Part shown: positions 10,786 through 21,329 of the stretch, one piece after another
Position numbering within the stretch: position 1 is the first letter of the stretch
How the letters are laid out: each line of letters opens with the position of its first letter
Source of the DNA: Diphasiastrum complanatum
Lineage: Eukaryota; Streptophyta; Lycopodiopsida; Lycopodiales; Lycopodiaceae
Assembly (NCBI GenBank): GCA_029204225.1
Contig: CM055101.1
Coordinates: 63,266,671-63,330,670 of the forward strand
Reading direction: 5' to 3'
DNA: 64,000 nucleotides
The notes under the pieces: generated by a model
Databases searched by the model: none
What the model was told of the DNA's origin: nothing
Seen by the model: only the letters and a program-made list of their open reading frames with translations
Made by a program: the position numbers and the translations under genes

Positions 10786-12036
10786 CTTTCTATTTTGCCT
10801 TCTATCACCCAAGGTCCTGGTGTAGAGGCTTTTTCTGAGACTTATCTTAGATTCAAGTCTTTCATAAATCCACCTTTCTATAAATCTCAGAATAAGGATA
10901 TGATATATTATCAAGACTTGGTGAACATTGACAAAAATAAATATAAATCAAAACTTGATAGGATGTTCACTAAGTTGCATGATGACTTCGAATCTATAGA
11001 TAGTTGCCCTCTACATGATAAGAAGTGCATATTTTTGGAATTTTAGTCAACGTTTGTTTGTTTTTCTTTTGTTAAATATTAATTATATTCTGATATTGCA
11101 TCAACATCTACTTTTGAGGTCGGTTCTTCAAGTAGTGTCAAAACTACAAAATCCAAACTTATTGATTTGGATGTATTTCTTTAGGATACTTGTGTATATA
11201 ATGATGATTATTCAGATTTTGCTCATGTTCGAAATAGGGCTTTATTTATAGGTTCTCTTTCTACTATCTCTCTGTCCTCTAACTGCAAGACTTTGATTAC
11301 TCTCCCTACTTATATTATCAATAATGATTCTTTTTTAACTTTATCGGATATATCTAATTTTTTTTACTTTACATAGGCCGAAGTCCTTTGTATTTTGAAC
11401 AAAAAATTAGATGAATTTTCTAGCTAAATGATTACGAGATTGATGATCTTCTCCCAAGAGTGGATGATCCAGTCAATGATCAATTTTCTTCAGAAAAACA
11501 TTGTTTGAAAATGGTTGTTGATCAAGTTCATAGAAACGAAGCTGATCTTCTTAGCGAAGATGAGTTTCAAATAATTCAAAATCGATTTGGCTTTCTGGAG
11601 CTTTCTGTATAGACTCCAAGCTCTTTGACTACGAGAGGAGGCCACAATGCTGATAGTGAGAAAGTCATAAGTGAAGACCAAGTTGAATGCGTAAGTTTTT
11701 TTTTGAGTTTTATTAGATGATGTGTAATGCCAAAATTTTTGTAGTAAAACTCACATATATTTTTCTATTTCAGAAAATTTATATGTGGATGAGTTTGCAA
11801 TTTGTCGAGGAGGACACAGATTTTTGGTTGGTGAATTTTTAAGAGATCATGCACTGGGACATTATTTGAAGTCCTTCAAGAATAATGAGATAAGTGTGGC
11901 CCATTCAAAATTTTATCAACACGGTGAAACAATGATTATGACGATCAAAGCACTTTCTCATTTTCTTGGTGGACATAATTTTGTGAGCGTGCATAGAATA
12001 TTTTTTTTTAGAAAAAACATAGCTCTTAAATTTTAG
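10786..12036 (+). pseudogene. Unknown two-exon gene, decayed
   Basis: Protein-like frames run along the plus strand: QGPGVEAFSETYLRFKSF...SIDSCPLHDKKCIF, then STSTFEVGSSSSVKTTKSKL...DDYSDFAHVRNRAL, then EIDDLLPRVDDPVNDQFSSE...NEADLLSEDEFQIIQNRF. A consensus intron lies at 11,691-11,773 (TGC^GTAAGT ... CTATTTCAG). The downstream exon is open for ~83 codons (IFRGGHR-type frame from 11,785), although the phase implied by the splice gives a different frame with stops. Interruptions are mostly TAG. I do not recognise the family. It is divergent from the H3-like gene and convergent with the methyltransferase-like gene. Confidence 0.4.
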
Positions 12037-12059
12037 GATAAGACCTAGTGAACTCAATG

Positions 12060-12436
12060 CTTAGATCATGACATTTTACATTGTAACGAATCTGCACTCT
12101 TCTATAAAACCATTGGAAAAACTGCAAAATGCAGCTATTCTTTGTACTGATTTGACCATGTTGTGTACTTTTGTGAAATGCCGCTCTTGCTTGCCAATGA
12201 GATTTTTCCATTCCTTGTGATGACCATATGCTGAGGCTTCCACAATTTTTTGAATGATGTTGTAATATGTGCTGCATTTCATAAATCAAAATCAAAATCA
12301 GTACTAGAAAAAAAATAGTAACATGAAATTTTGTAATGCATTGAATTCTTACCATATAATGTATTATGTGATCTTCTCTCCATGCACTCGTAACTGCATC
12401 AAAAAATTCATTGGTTGTTTTCTGTATCATTTGCAC
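12060..12436 (-). pseudogene. Possible exon of the minus-strand gene downstream of the methyltransferase domain
   Basis: A 136-codon frame overlapped by a better protein-like frame (EWKNLIGKQERHFTKVHN, AFCSFSNGFIEECRFV) on the same strand. It lies where a 3' exon of the methyltransferase-like gene could be, but no clear splice connection was established. Low support. Confidence 0.2.
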
Positions 12437-12992
12437 ATGAAAATATCAAAATCGTGAAAAGACAATAATAAGTGCCTTCCAAATAAGATTTACTTTATTA
12501 TACACACGACTTTTTTCCTAGATAATCTTTACACAAGTGATAGTAACTATCACCTATTTGAGCTCTAACTATGCATAAGATACAATCCGAGATTAAGAAA
12601 TTGAAAATACCAACATCTTGGAACATTTCAAATTCCAAGCGTTATTCACACAAGTAAAAAATTTACATGATTGTAAACAGTCCTTAAGAAAATAATTTTT
12701 ATGTTGGAAGAATCATCATATGAATTTTTATCTGAAATCCATATTCAAGAAATCCAAAGGAAATAAGGGTTTTTTAAAAGTGAGAACTAGCTTTTAAGGG
12801 TTTTCGATTTGGAATTTATGAGATACCATTTAGGGATATCGGATCTATATCTCATAATCTCTCCAAATACCCTAACAACATGGTGAAAAAAAAATGAGAA
12901 ATGATATGAAAATCTAATATAAATGAATTTAAAAACTTCATGTCACAAAAGTTTAAAATTCATATATAATCTTCAAAATCATTATGAAATAG

Positions 12993-14706
12993 TCATGTAC
13001 ATGCTTTCCAAAAGTCATCAAGGTCATTGACGTCTTTAGGCTTTTCTAGAAGAGCTTCAATAGAGAGAACGACAACTTCTTCAACAGTTTCTTCTACATT
13101 GACAACATTATAATCCTGAACTAAGACATCTACAAAGTCTTCTGTGTCACCCACTTTCTCACTAGCGAAAAGTTGTGGTTTTTTTGACAGAGGAATTACA
13201 GAGTTTTTATCATCTGTAAACTTTCCTACCTCTGTTAGTTCATCTAACAAAACTGAGATGGATTTCATTCATATTTTTACAAATTCTACTAAACCAGAAT
13301 TTAATTTTACAACAACAACATACATTCCTTTTTGCACAGCGCATGCGTTTGTAGTACTGTTTCCGAGAAACAAATCTAAAATTCAATCCGCTGGGTGTGA
13401 AAAAATGTCAATAAGATGATTAATTAATTGTTGTGGCTTTTGATAAAGACAAGCCACAAAATCTATCATCGGATTTTTTAATTTTTTTGTGACTGTTGAA
13501 AATTGGAACAAGTTTCCAAAGCTAGTCAGACCGGTGGTGGTATAATGCAACATAGAGAGTTTGTCATCCAATGAATAATAACCAATGGTTATGTATTCAA
13601 TATCATTGCACAGTCGTGCACACCACCAGCATTGCGAACATTGGACTTGTACCTACAAAAAGAAAAGTAAAATATTATTTTAAACAATGATCTATGCTCA
13701 GCATATAATATATATAAAAATAAAACAAATAAAGTTAATTTAAAAAAAAAAATAAAAAAACGTACCAAATAGCATTTTTAATCCCAACATTGCAAAAGAA
13801 ATTTACTTACAAGAGCCCACACCTGAAAAAATAACATTAAGAAGACAAAATATTAATTGTTTTTGAAATTTCATTTATTAATTTTAAAAACGTTTGAACC
13901 AAACATTTCTTGCTAAGCATAGTAAAGCAATTACCTAAACTAAAAATTTATGAACCAAACATTCTATGCTAAGCATAGTAAACTAATTACCTTGCCACTA
14001 CGAAATGCAAGATGGTAAAACTTATCATATTTCATAAGGCTCTACGTCGGATTCTTAAATCAAATGACAGGCTTGTTTCTTGATCACAAAGTGTTTCAGC
14101 TCCAACTGGTTAAAATCTCCAGCTTTGGAAATTCTAATAAATACTTTGTGAAAAAAATCTTATCCTCTGGATGGCCGTCATTTTTATCCTATAGTCTTGG
14201 TCAATGTTATGGTCCCAAGCAAGAAGTTAGCTTCCCTAGCAAAAGCAACAACACTAATAGATCGGAAAGAAGCTATATGAGGGTACTCCTGGGACAATTG
14301 ATTTCTGGCTTGTAAACTATAAATGTCGTCCAAAACAAAAAAATGATAAGAATCTAAAAAAAAAAAATCAAATTCCGAAACATATCTACATTTAGTCGGA
14401 TCTACCAAAACAACAAAATATTTCACAATTGCTTGCGTATGATTTTTAAATTTAATTTTGGGCTCTTGAACCTTCATTGGTTGATCTCTAGTGGATGGAT
14501 CAATAGGAGGTCGATCACACTGGTCTATATCCAAAATTAATGTAGTTTCTCTATTTTTTTTTTGTTTTATGAATTTGATCTCTAATTTTAGATCTCTCAG
14601 ATGAATCCTTCAACGGTTGGATAGTGGCTCCATGCAAAACTAAAGTGGCCTCTTCCATTTTCTTTTTACTTTCGTCAGATGGAACTACTTTTGATCGCTT
14701 GGCCAT
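12993..14706 (-). pseudogene. Bacterial-type DNA amino-methyltransferase-like gene (N6-adenine/N4-cytosine family), decayed
   Basis: Starting at ATG 14,704-14,706 (MAKRSKVVPSDESKK, basic and nuclear-looking), the gene runs through a frame at 14,184-14,534 to a domain near 13,440-13,270. This domain reads YQKPQQLINHLIDIFSHPAD, then after one TGA ILDLFLGNSTT, then AVQKGMYVVVVKLNSGLVEF. That matches the order QKP..L...I...S.PGD.VLDPF.GSGTT..A....R..I..E of N6/N4 DNA amino-methyltransferases, with the SAM-binding motif I at LDLFLGNSTT. The catalytic DPPY/SPPY motif was not confirmed; VDPTKC near 14,420 is a weak candidate. Broken by TGA codons at ~13,383 and ~13,270 and by frameshifts. Ends with an acidic tail (EETVEEVVVLSIE). 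Its 5' end is next to the copia insertion at 14,891. Confidence 0.55.
13690..14000. repeat. Palindromic ATGCTNAGCAT motifs outside the main foldback
   Basis: Copies of the same short palindrome that fills 20.1-20.7 kb occur at about 13,696 (gctcagcata), 13,911 and 13,969 (tatgctaagcatagtaaa, twice with shared flanks). This ties the methyltransferase-like region to the foldback region across the later retrotransposon insertion. Confidence 0.5.
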
Positions 14707-14890
14707 GGATTTGTTTTTAGACCTTTTTTTTTGGAGAAGAGGGTTGATTCGAAGGGTGCAAATTTAGCAATGGTAACTGTTTTGGATGGGACAGTGGAAG
14801 AAGCTATATTGTCACGTGCTACTACAACTATCTTTGTACTACAAGAAAAATAGATTGGATTCTTTTCCTCAACAACAACAAACAGGACGT

Positions 14891-15089
14891 TGTGCGATCA
14901 TATGTCTAGAAAACTAGTTTTTGGCCTTTTTAGCCACTAGAACTTGAATTTAATCATATGTACAACCTATATGATTATGGTACATGACAAGTACACTATT
15001 TTCACACGTGGGAACAGGCTCCACACATGTGTGTTTATCTATATACAAGATTTTTGGCCTCTACCAAGCTTATTTTTGCATTTTTCACA
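14891..15089 (-). repeat. 3' LTR (internally deleted)
   Basis: 199 bp that match the last ~190 bp of the right LTR (e.g. catatgtctagaaaactagt, acacatgtgtgtttatctat). Only the first few bases (TGTGCGA) of the other LTR end are kept, so about 640 bp are missing from the middle. Confidence 0.85.
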
Positions 15090-15218
15090 CTCCTCAAAAA
15101 TCTAGCTTGGTAAATCTAGCTTGATGGAAAACATGATGATCTTGAACATGGGCTGAATTGGTCTTTGCTGGTTCAAAAGGTGTGAAGATCAGCCAATGAG
15201 CTTGATGTTGATCTGAAA

Positions 15219-16154
15219 TCACCATATCCATGATAGTGCTTCTTTGATGTTGACATCTTTGATGAGCTTGAGAGCTTTGCACCATCCTAGCACCTCCAAA
15301 ATTGATTCCTTCCAAATTTCATGTAGATTCTTGACTTTGAGTCTTGCTCCTTCTTCATGTGCATGCTCCTTCATGAGAAAATAAATATTTTTTCTTGATT
15401 TATTAGGATCACAAAGATCTAACATCATGTTACCACGATCTAGAGAATTAGACTCATCCAAATTGGCAAGACTATGCATGCTATAATAACAAAGTGTTTG
15501 CATCATATCTTCATGCTTGTTTACAATGCTAATCTCTGATCCAATGAGGCTAAATACTTCATTATGGAGATAAGTGTCTTTAGAAGATGATTCACTTACT
15601 CTCATAAAGAGTTTACAATTTGCCTCAATACAAATTTTCAAACTATGAGTGAACAAATCACTTTTGCTCTTGCATGACTCAAGAGCATACATTTGATGAA
15701 ATAACCATTTGCTTTCTAGTTGATTTATAATCAATTTCAAACTTTTAAGAACATCATCTATGTTCTCAAGAGAGACTTCATACTCAACTAGTATGGTTTT
15801 ACTCCAATTTTGAGATGCAATGATCTCACTAAAGCAAATTGATTTATCAAATGACATAAGAGAAATAAGTATGTGATGTATACCACATGAGATATGCTCC
15901 TCTTTCCCTTGAAATGTGAGCCACATGGACTCAACCATATTTCTTGAGTTTCTTTTTGGAATCACAATTTGAGAAGGTCTCTCCTCCTCAATCCTAGGCA
16001 CACTTGAACCTTGAGAAGGATTCTCCTCCCCAATCCTTGGCACATTTGAACCTTGAGATGACTCCTTAATATCCTCTTCATGGTGCTCCTTTTTGATGGA
16101 AATCCGAGACCTCCATGTCTCATAATGATCACAGGTATGACATTCAATATGCAC
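15219..16154 (-). CDS. Unknown retroelement-carried protein, second copy of a duplicated domain
   Basis: 311 codons. The central part (SFDKSICFSEIIASQNWSKT, LVEYEVSLENIDDVL, CKLFMRVSESSSKDTYLHNE) is clearly similar to the product of the adjoining upstream frame (15,962-16,585), so the element carries a tandemly duplicated domain of about 150 residues. The N-terminal part has a short repeated phrase (QGSNVPRIGEENPS / QGSSVPRIEEERPS). There is no reverse transcriptase, integrase or nuclease motif. A stretch near its 3' end (KIKEALSWIW-type) is shared with the 3' region of the copia fragment at 31.6 kb, so this may be a family-specific extra ORF. Function unknown. Confidence 0.5.
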   Translation of the reverse strand: MHIECHTCDHYETWRSRISIKKEHHEEDIKESSQGSNVPRIGEENPSQGSSVPRIEEERPSQIVIPKRNSRNMVESMWLTFQGKEEHISCGIHHILISLMSFDKSICFSEIIASQNWSKTILVEYEVSLENIDDVLKSLKLIINQLESKWLFHQMYALESCKSKSDLFTHSLKICIEANCKLFMRVSESSSKDTYLHNEVFSLIGSEISIVNKHEDMMQTLCYYSMHSLANLDESNSLDRGNMMLDLCDPNKSRKNIYFLMKEHAHEEGARLKVKNLHEIWKESILEVLGWCKALKLIKDVNIKEALSWIW

Positions 16155-16585
16155 TTCCTATGATTATCAAGATTACTTATGCTAGAAACATAAGTCCAAA
16201 AATCACCACAACTTGGCATGATTTTTCTAATATTGAAATCAAAAGGTATCTCCATCTCAATAAGGCTAACTACTTGCTTATGGATATAAGTGTCCACTTT
16301 GGATGCTTCACTTATTCTCATAAGAAGTTTACAACTTGCCTTTAGGATTGAAAACATAGAATTTTCATCTTTACGAATGAACACATCATTCATGATCTTA
16401 TTGAAACCAAAAGATCCTACATTTTGAAGATATTTCCATTTCCTTGACTTCATAACTAATGTAAGCTTACAAGGAAAACATATTTTGCTATCTTTTAAGG
16501 CATCACACTCAACTAGCATTGCCTTAAGCCACCTTTGAGATACAAAAATTCCTTCAAAACAAAATAGATCTTCATAAGTTGACAT
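15962..16585 (-). CDS. Unknown retroelement-carried protein, first copy of the duplicated domain
   Basis: 207 codons overlapping the downstream frame. Residues ~1-150 (STYEDLFCFEGIFVSQRWLK, LVECDALKDSKICF, CKLLMRISEASKVDTYIHKQ) parallel the domain in 15,219-16,154 position by position. The last ~55 residues are out of frame with respect to the neighbour and basic (KRSTMKRILRSHLK), indicating a frameshift at about 16,150 joining what was once one long ORF. Confidence 0.45.
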   Translation of the reverse strand: MSTYEDLFCFEGIFVSQRWLKAMLVECDALKDSKICFPCKLTLVMKSRKWKYLQNVGSFGFNKIMNDVFIRKDENSMFSILKASCKLLMRISEASKVDTYIHKQVVSLIEMEIPFDFNIRKIMPSCGDFWTYVSSISNLDNHRKCILNVIPVIIMRHGGLGFPSKRSTMKRILRSHLKVQMCQGLGRRILLKVQVCLGLRRRDLLKL

Positions 16586-16773
16586 GAGAGCATAAATGAA
16601 ACTATTTTCATTTTGTGATTGATATCTCTTGGATCATAACAATAAGTTTGAACTTATCTAAAGTTCCAAGCAAAATACTTTCCAAGGAGATAAAATAAAT
16701 CCAGGTTACTTTCATGAAAGTGACATCTATCTTTGCATCTTGAACCAAACAATGTACTTCCAAATGAAAAATT

Positions 16774-17145
16774 TCAAAATATTTGACATGTGTTGTGATG
16801 GACTTGAAGACAAATCTTGCAAGTCCTTATAAGACTCCAAGCCTCATTCACCTTTCCACAAAGGAAACACCTTTCCTTGGACTTGTCCTTCTTGTATTTG
16901 CATTTTGAACTTGAAGCTCCATCCTTCACCTCGGCCCCCTTGCCTTGGTTCTCCTTGGATGGATTGGTCTTCTTTTTGTAGCATCTTGAGAAAATATATC
17001 CTCCCTTGCCACAAAGGTTGCACTTAGGATCCTTTCTTTCCTTCAGTAGGATGCCACCTATTGATGCCATGTGAATAAAAACCTGTGATATGATTCTACA
17101 AATGTAATTTGTGACTTTCAAGAGACTAGATCTGAACATCTTCAA
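16774..17145 (-). CDS. Gag zinc-knuckle fragment
   Basis: 123 codons with a copia-type gag knuckle CNLCGKGGYIFSRCYKKK, in which the usual histidine of C-X2-C-X4-H-X4-C is tyrosine. A second cysteine-rich segment (CFLCGK ... CKICLQVHHNTC) follows that looks like a knuckle start fused to other sequence. The spacing to the primer site (about 1.6 kb of non-coding leader) is unusually long. Gag packages the element RNA; loss of the histidine would be expected to weaken zinc binding. Confidence 0.6.
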   Translation of the reverse strand: MKMFRSSLLKVTNYICRIISQVFIHMASIGGILLKERKDPKCNLCGKGGYIFSRCYKKKTNPSKENQGKGAEVKDGASSSKCKYKKDKSKERCFLCGKVNEAWSLIRTCKICLQVHHNTCQIF

Positions 17146-17149
17146 TAAT

Positions 17150-18735
17150 CTAGAATGATCTACAAAAGATCTAGCTCACAAACCTAAGAATCAATCTTCA
17201 CAGTAATGACTAGTCACTTGGAAACTTTGCTTTGATCACTAAGACAAAAGCACGCAATCTTTGAATCAAATCACTAAAGAGATCAGATCCAATCTCCTAT
17301 TGGACTCATCAAATACCAATGACTCTTTCTTTTGAAATTTGAAATGGATATGAAAAAGATTTGACACCTAGATTTTCCTTTTCACTTGACTAGTTCTCTC
17401 AACACTTGAGATTCTTGAACAAAAGATGGGTTTTGTTTCAAATACATGAAAATCAAACTTAATCACTTCTTTTGGACTCACTCTTGACCCAAATAATCTC
17501 ACACTTGAGATTTATAATGAATTTGATTTGATTTGACAACAAACTATACCACCAATTTTTCACAAAGCTTAAAAAGTTAGACAACTAGTGATTCACAAAG
17601 ATCTCAACCATGCATGAATACTCAAATATGGACTCCTCCTCATTCTAGACATCCAATGGGATCTCAAAATGACCCTCACACTCTCACAAAGAAAGTTGAA
17701 TAGAACTAATTTGAGTTTTATACATACTATGTCAATTTTTGCTCAATAAATTGATTCAATCACCCCTATTGGATTTCACCAATTACTCTATCTCTTAAGA
17801 CTTGGAATGAAATTCAAAATCAAAAGTTGTGATTTTTCTCACTAAGACATTGTGCTTCAAAGAGCTAATGCCACTTAGAAAGATTTGATCACCTGGGAAG
17901 AGACAAACTCTCCACCAATAACAACAAAAAATGAGCTTCTAGATCTTGTCTTCTACAAAGGAAGGAACTCTTAGAAAATTGGATCTCTCTCTACACATTT
18001 GCCATAGGCACCTTAATGAATCTTTTCAAACCTTACAATCACTCAAACAAATTGAGTAGGGTTGAACAATGTGACTTGGATCTCAATCTCTTTTCTAGAA
18101 CTCTCAATTTAAGCCAATCTATGTCAAATTCTACAAAAGATTTGCATAGATGCTCTATATGCACTAGAAACTCTTAAAGGTTTCACTTGGAGGACAGATC
18201 CAAGGATGTTTTCTAGCAAATTGATGCTTCTAAACTTGACCCTATCACTCTTGAACAAATCTAGAGTGATGGTACAATGGATTACAACCTCTCACCTTGC
18301 ATATCACTCCTTAATCTATGATTTTTTAGCAAAATCTCTCTCAACTTCAACATGCACTCAAAAAATCAGAGATGATCAATTAATGCACCTATTTCAAGCT
18401 TCAAATTTAAATTCTTGGCTGATCTAATCCAAGAACTAATCAAGGGATTAGATTCTCTATAGAAAATGCTTGATTTTGCACTAAAAATCTCTCAAATTGG
18501 GTGTGTGAGTCAAATTGTACAAATTTTTGAATTTTCTCAGCCAAAACCAGAGCTGTACGGACTCACACGTGTGAAAAGGGTTCCTACAACCCACAACAAG
18601 TTTTGGTCCAAAAATTTTGAGAATATCTATCAAATCCAACTCGCTACCCAAAATTTGACTAGTTTCCAAAAAATTGCTAATTTTGGCTTTGATTTGGATT
18701 AACCCTATCAATTTCAACAAAACCTCTTATACTGG
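17150..18735 (-). other. Long non-coding leader of the LTR element
   Basis: No frame longer than about 75 codons on the element's strand. A/T-rich sequence with many 'gatct' and 'caaatc' repeats, typical of the leaders of the copia families in this window (compare 45,110-45,660). Confidence 0.5.
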
Positions 18736-18747
18736 GCTCTGATACCA
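18736..18747 (-). other. Primer-binding site (initiator tRNA-Met)
   Basis: TGGTATCAGAGC on the minus strand, directly adjoining the LTR that begins at 18,748. It is the standard plant Ty1/copia primer site. Confidence 0.9.
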
Positions 18748-19588
18748 TGTGCAAAAAGTACAAAAAGGACCAAGAGTGGATCCTAATCTGATCCTCAAGA
18801 GGGATTGGTTGTCAGATTACTTGATCTATCAATCTACTTCAGATTAAGATCAATCTAGATCAATTCTAGACACAAAATCCTAACAAGAACAATCATTAAT
18901 TGAAGGTAAGTGTACTTTATGGTTTCACACGTGTGAAACACTGTCTGAGTATGGACTCCAACCTGAAAATAAAGTACACATTGATAGCACCTCAAAACAA
19001 TCAAAACAAATGTAGACAAATGGAGAGAATCACTCAAAATTGCTTCCAAAACCAAGATTGGTGTCTCACATTGATTATGGCCAAATGTGGCTCTATATAT
19101 ACAATAAGTGGGAGCTCGTGGTATTGATCATCCCTTTGATCCCACATGTGTGAAGGTGCTTTGTCATATGATGATTCATCATGCAAAACTGACACTTGGA
19201 CAAAACCTTCTATTTTGAGCACTTTTGGCCCATTTTCCTTTTATATGGAGATATACTTGAAAATATTCTAGAAGTCAAAATTCGTCTACTTCAACTTATT
19301 CCACACATGTGAGCTGTCCTCTACACATGGGATGTGACACCTAACCAAAGGATGTGGCTCATGCAAGCAATAGACTGATGCCATGTGTCATATGTCTAGA
19401 AAACTAGTTTTTGGCCTTTTTAGCCTTTTTAGCCACTAGAACTTGAATTAAATCATATGTACAACCTATATGATTATGGTACATGACAAGTACACTATTT
19501 TCACATGTGGGAACAGGCTCCACACATGTGTGTTTATCTATATACAAGATTTTTGGCCTCTACCAAGCTTATTTTGGCATTTTTCACA
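18748..19588 (-). repeat. 5' LTR, 841 bp
   Basis: Full-length LTR with TG...CA ends. It contains several 'acacgtgtg/cacatgtgtg' motifs (e.g. 18,560-region style tcacacgtgtgaaa at 18,926, cacacatgtgtg at 19,522), which may act as G-box-like promoter elements. The right flank is the target duplication gacgt. Confidence 0.8.
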
Positions 19589-19659
19589 GACGTTTCTTAA
19601 ACATTGTTTGAGGCTCTACATGACAGAAAACAAAAAATTAATGTTAGAGAACTTGGAGT

Positions 19660-20740
19660 ATTCATAAAGTAACCTATGCTCAACATAGATTGGAATTATT
19701 ATAGTACCAAATATTATAAAATCTAATTCATTCCAAACAAGATAAATGGTTTGCGTAAAAATTTACAATTTATTCCTTTTATGTATTTATACCAATGTCA
19801 CAAGGGCTTTGTCAAAATACGTCTTAACGACTTCATCTTTGCAAAGTCGAATATTAAACATTCCCTTGTCCAAAATGAATATCGAACGACTTTTGTTAAG
19901 TTCTTTTACAAGAACATTGACAAAGCCCTGTTGCTCCGCATTTATTTTTGTTCAAAATTTCACTCTAAGTCTGCAAAATACAGTTATTATTGGCAATTCA
20001 TTAGATTTTTAACAAAGAAATCTTTTGAAATTCGAGTTTGATTGAAAAAAATATATCCAAAAATTTGATTAAAAAGTAGCATCTTTGTTTGGATTTTTAG
20101 GTTTTTAAAACATTTTTAAGTCCAACCAAAGATTTTTTTTTTTAAATTCTATGCTGAGCATAGAAAATTCTTTTATTTTGTAACTATTGGCTATGCTCAG
20201 CATAGAAACCTTCTTTCCTCGCTCCCAAATTTTTTGCTGAGCATAACACCTCTTCAATCCTTAAGTGGTTATGTTATGCTCAACATAAGATATTCTCTTA
20301 ATCTCTACTGAGTTTTATGCTGAGCATAACATGCTTTCTCACTTCATGCGGTTAAGTTATGTTGAGCATAGAATTCCCTCTTTAGCTCGCCCGCATTTTA
20401 TGCTCAGCATAATGTAACCGCGTAAAGTGAGAAAGCATGCTATGCTCAGCATAGAACTCGGTAGAGATTAAGAGAATATCTTATGCTGAGCATAACATAA
20501 TCACTTAATAATTGAAGAGGTTTTATGCTTAGCATAAGATTTGGGATCAAGGAAAGAAGCTTTCTATGCTGAGCATAGCCAATAGTTACAAAATAAAAGA
20601 ATTTTCTATGCTCAACATAAAATTTAAAAGAAATTGAATATTTCTTTTAAGATTTTTGCAGTACAAGATTGGACTATGCTATGCTAATCATAAACTAAAC
20701 CTTTGTAATACTATGCTGAGCATAAAGAAAAACTTTTAAA
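19660..20740. repeat. Array of ATGCTGAGCAT palindromes
   Basis: More than a dozen copies of the 11-13 bp palindrome (T)ATGCTGAGCAT(A) and one-base variants at roughly 19,675, 20,150, 20,191, 20,241, 20,276, 20,311, 20,358, 20,400, 20,441, 20,482, 20,527, 20,567, 20,607 and 20,712, spaced 35-50 bp. Most fall inside the foldback at 20,141-20,628. Two looser copies lie near 21,230 and 21,296. Confidence 0.8.
20141..20628. mobile_element. 490-bp foldback (long inverted repeat)
   Basis: Left arm 20,141-20,370 and right arm 20,399-20,628 are reverse complements with scattered mismatches (e.g. 'tttgtaactattggctatgc' on the left against 'gcatagccaatagttacaaa' on the right). The spacer is only ~28 bp. 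Arm ends are A/T runs (tttaaatt / aatttaaa). It could be a foldback/MITE-type element or a structured control region of the flanking transposon. A single-stranded copy would fold into one long hairpin. Confidence 0.8.
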
Positions 20741-21329
20741 GACTAAAAGATTACAAATATTACCAGAACAAAAAGTGGATTGTTGTAAGCAATGCACAAG
20801 ATTATAGAAGGTCATCAAGAATGAATACTTCTATCGCTCTGACGACAACCTTGAATGCAAATTCGCAAATGAGGTGCCATGTCTTACTCTTAGGGTTCTT
20901 AAATAAAAACATTCTGACCTTTAAACTTTAATGGGCCCTCTTTTCGGCCGAATACTGGTACTAACAATAAAAAGTTTTTCGATTTACTTAACGACTAGCT
21001 TTTTTGACGACCGCAACTGTGTCAAGTATACTAACTCTAATCCTACTATTAAAAGGAAACTCTATTAATCCTAACCCTAACCCTAACTTTTTAACATTCA
21101 AGAGTAATCTTTTGTAGTTGGAAATTATCTTTGTTATAATTGTTGATTTTATGTAAAATGCGCTCTTTGCGAATTTCAGTGTGTAGTTCTATTGATATTG
21201 GCATAGTCTCTTTTACTCTTTCTATGACTAGCATAACATAATGTAAAATTTTTGGTGGTTGTGTTATTTTTACGTTCATATTTTTGTTTCTGTCTATGCT
21301 TGGCATAGGACTAAAATTAAAAATTTTAA

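Larger units (their letters stand above)
14891..19588 (-). mobile_element. Non-autonomous copia-type LTR element with target duplication gacgt
   Basis: Bounded by the 5-bp direct repeat gacgt (14,886-14,890 and 19,589-19,593). LTRs begin TGTGC and end TTTTTCACA on the plus strand: left 14,891-15,089 (199 bp, with a large internal deletion) and right 18,748-19,588 (841 bp). The primer site TGGTATCAGAGC (minus strand, 18,736-18,747), complementary to plant initiator tRNA-Met, directly adjoins the right LTR. The interior encodes a zinc-knuckle fragment and an unknown protein with a duplicated domain, but no protease, integrase or reverse transcriptase. It must have relied on another copia element for movement. 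It split an older host element in two. Confidence 0.85.

Noticed and set aside
21061-21090. Telomere-like 'ccctaaccctaaccctaact' run
   Set aside because: Only about three units inside transposon sequence; too short for a telomere or a convincing interstitial telomeric site.
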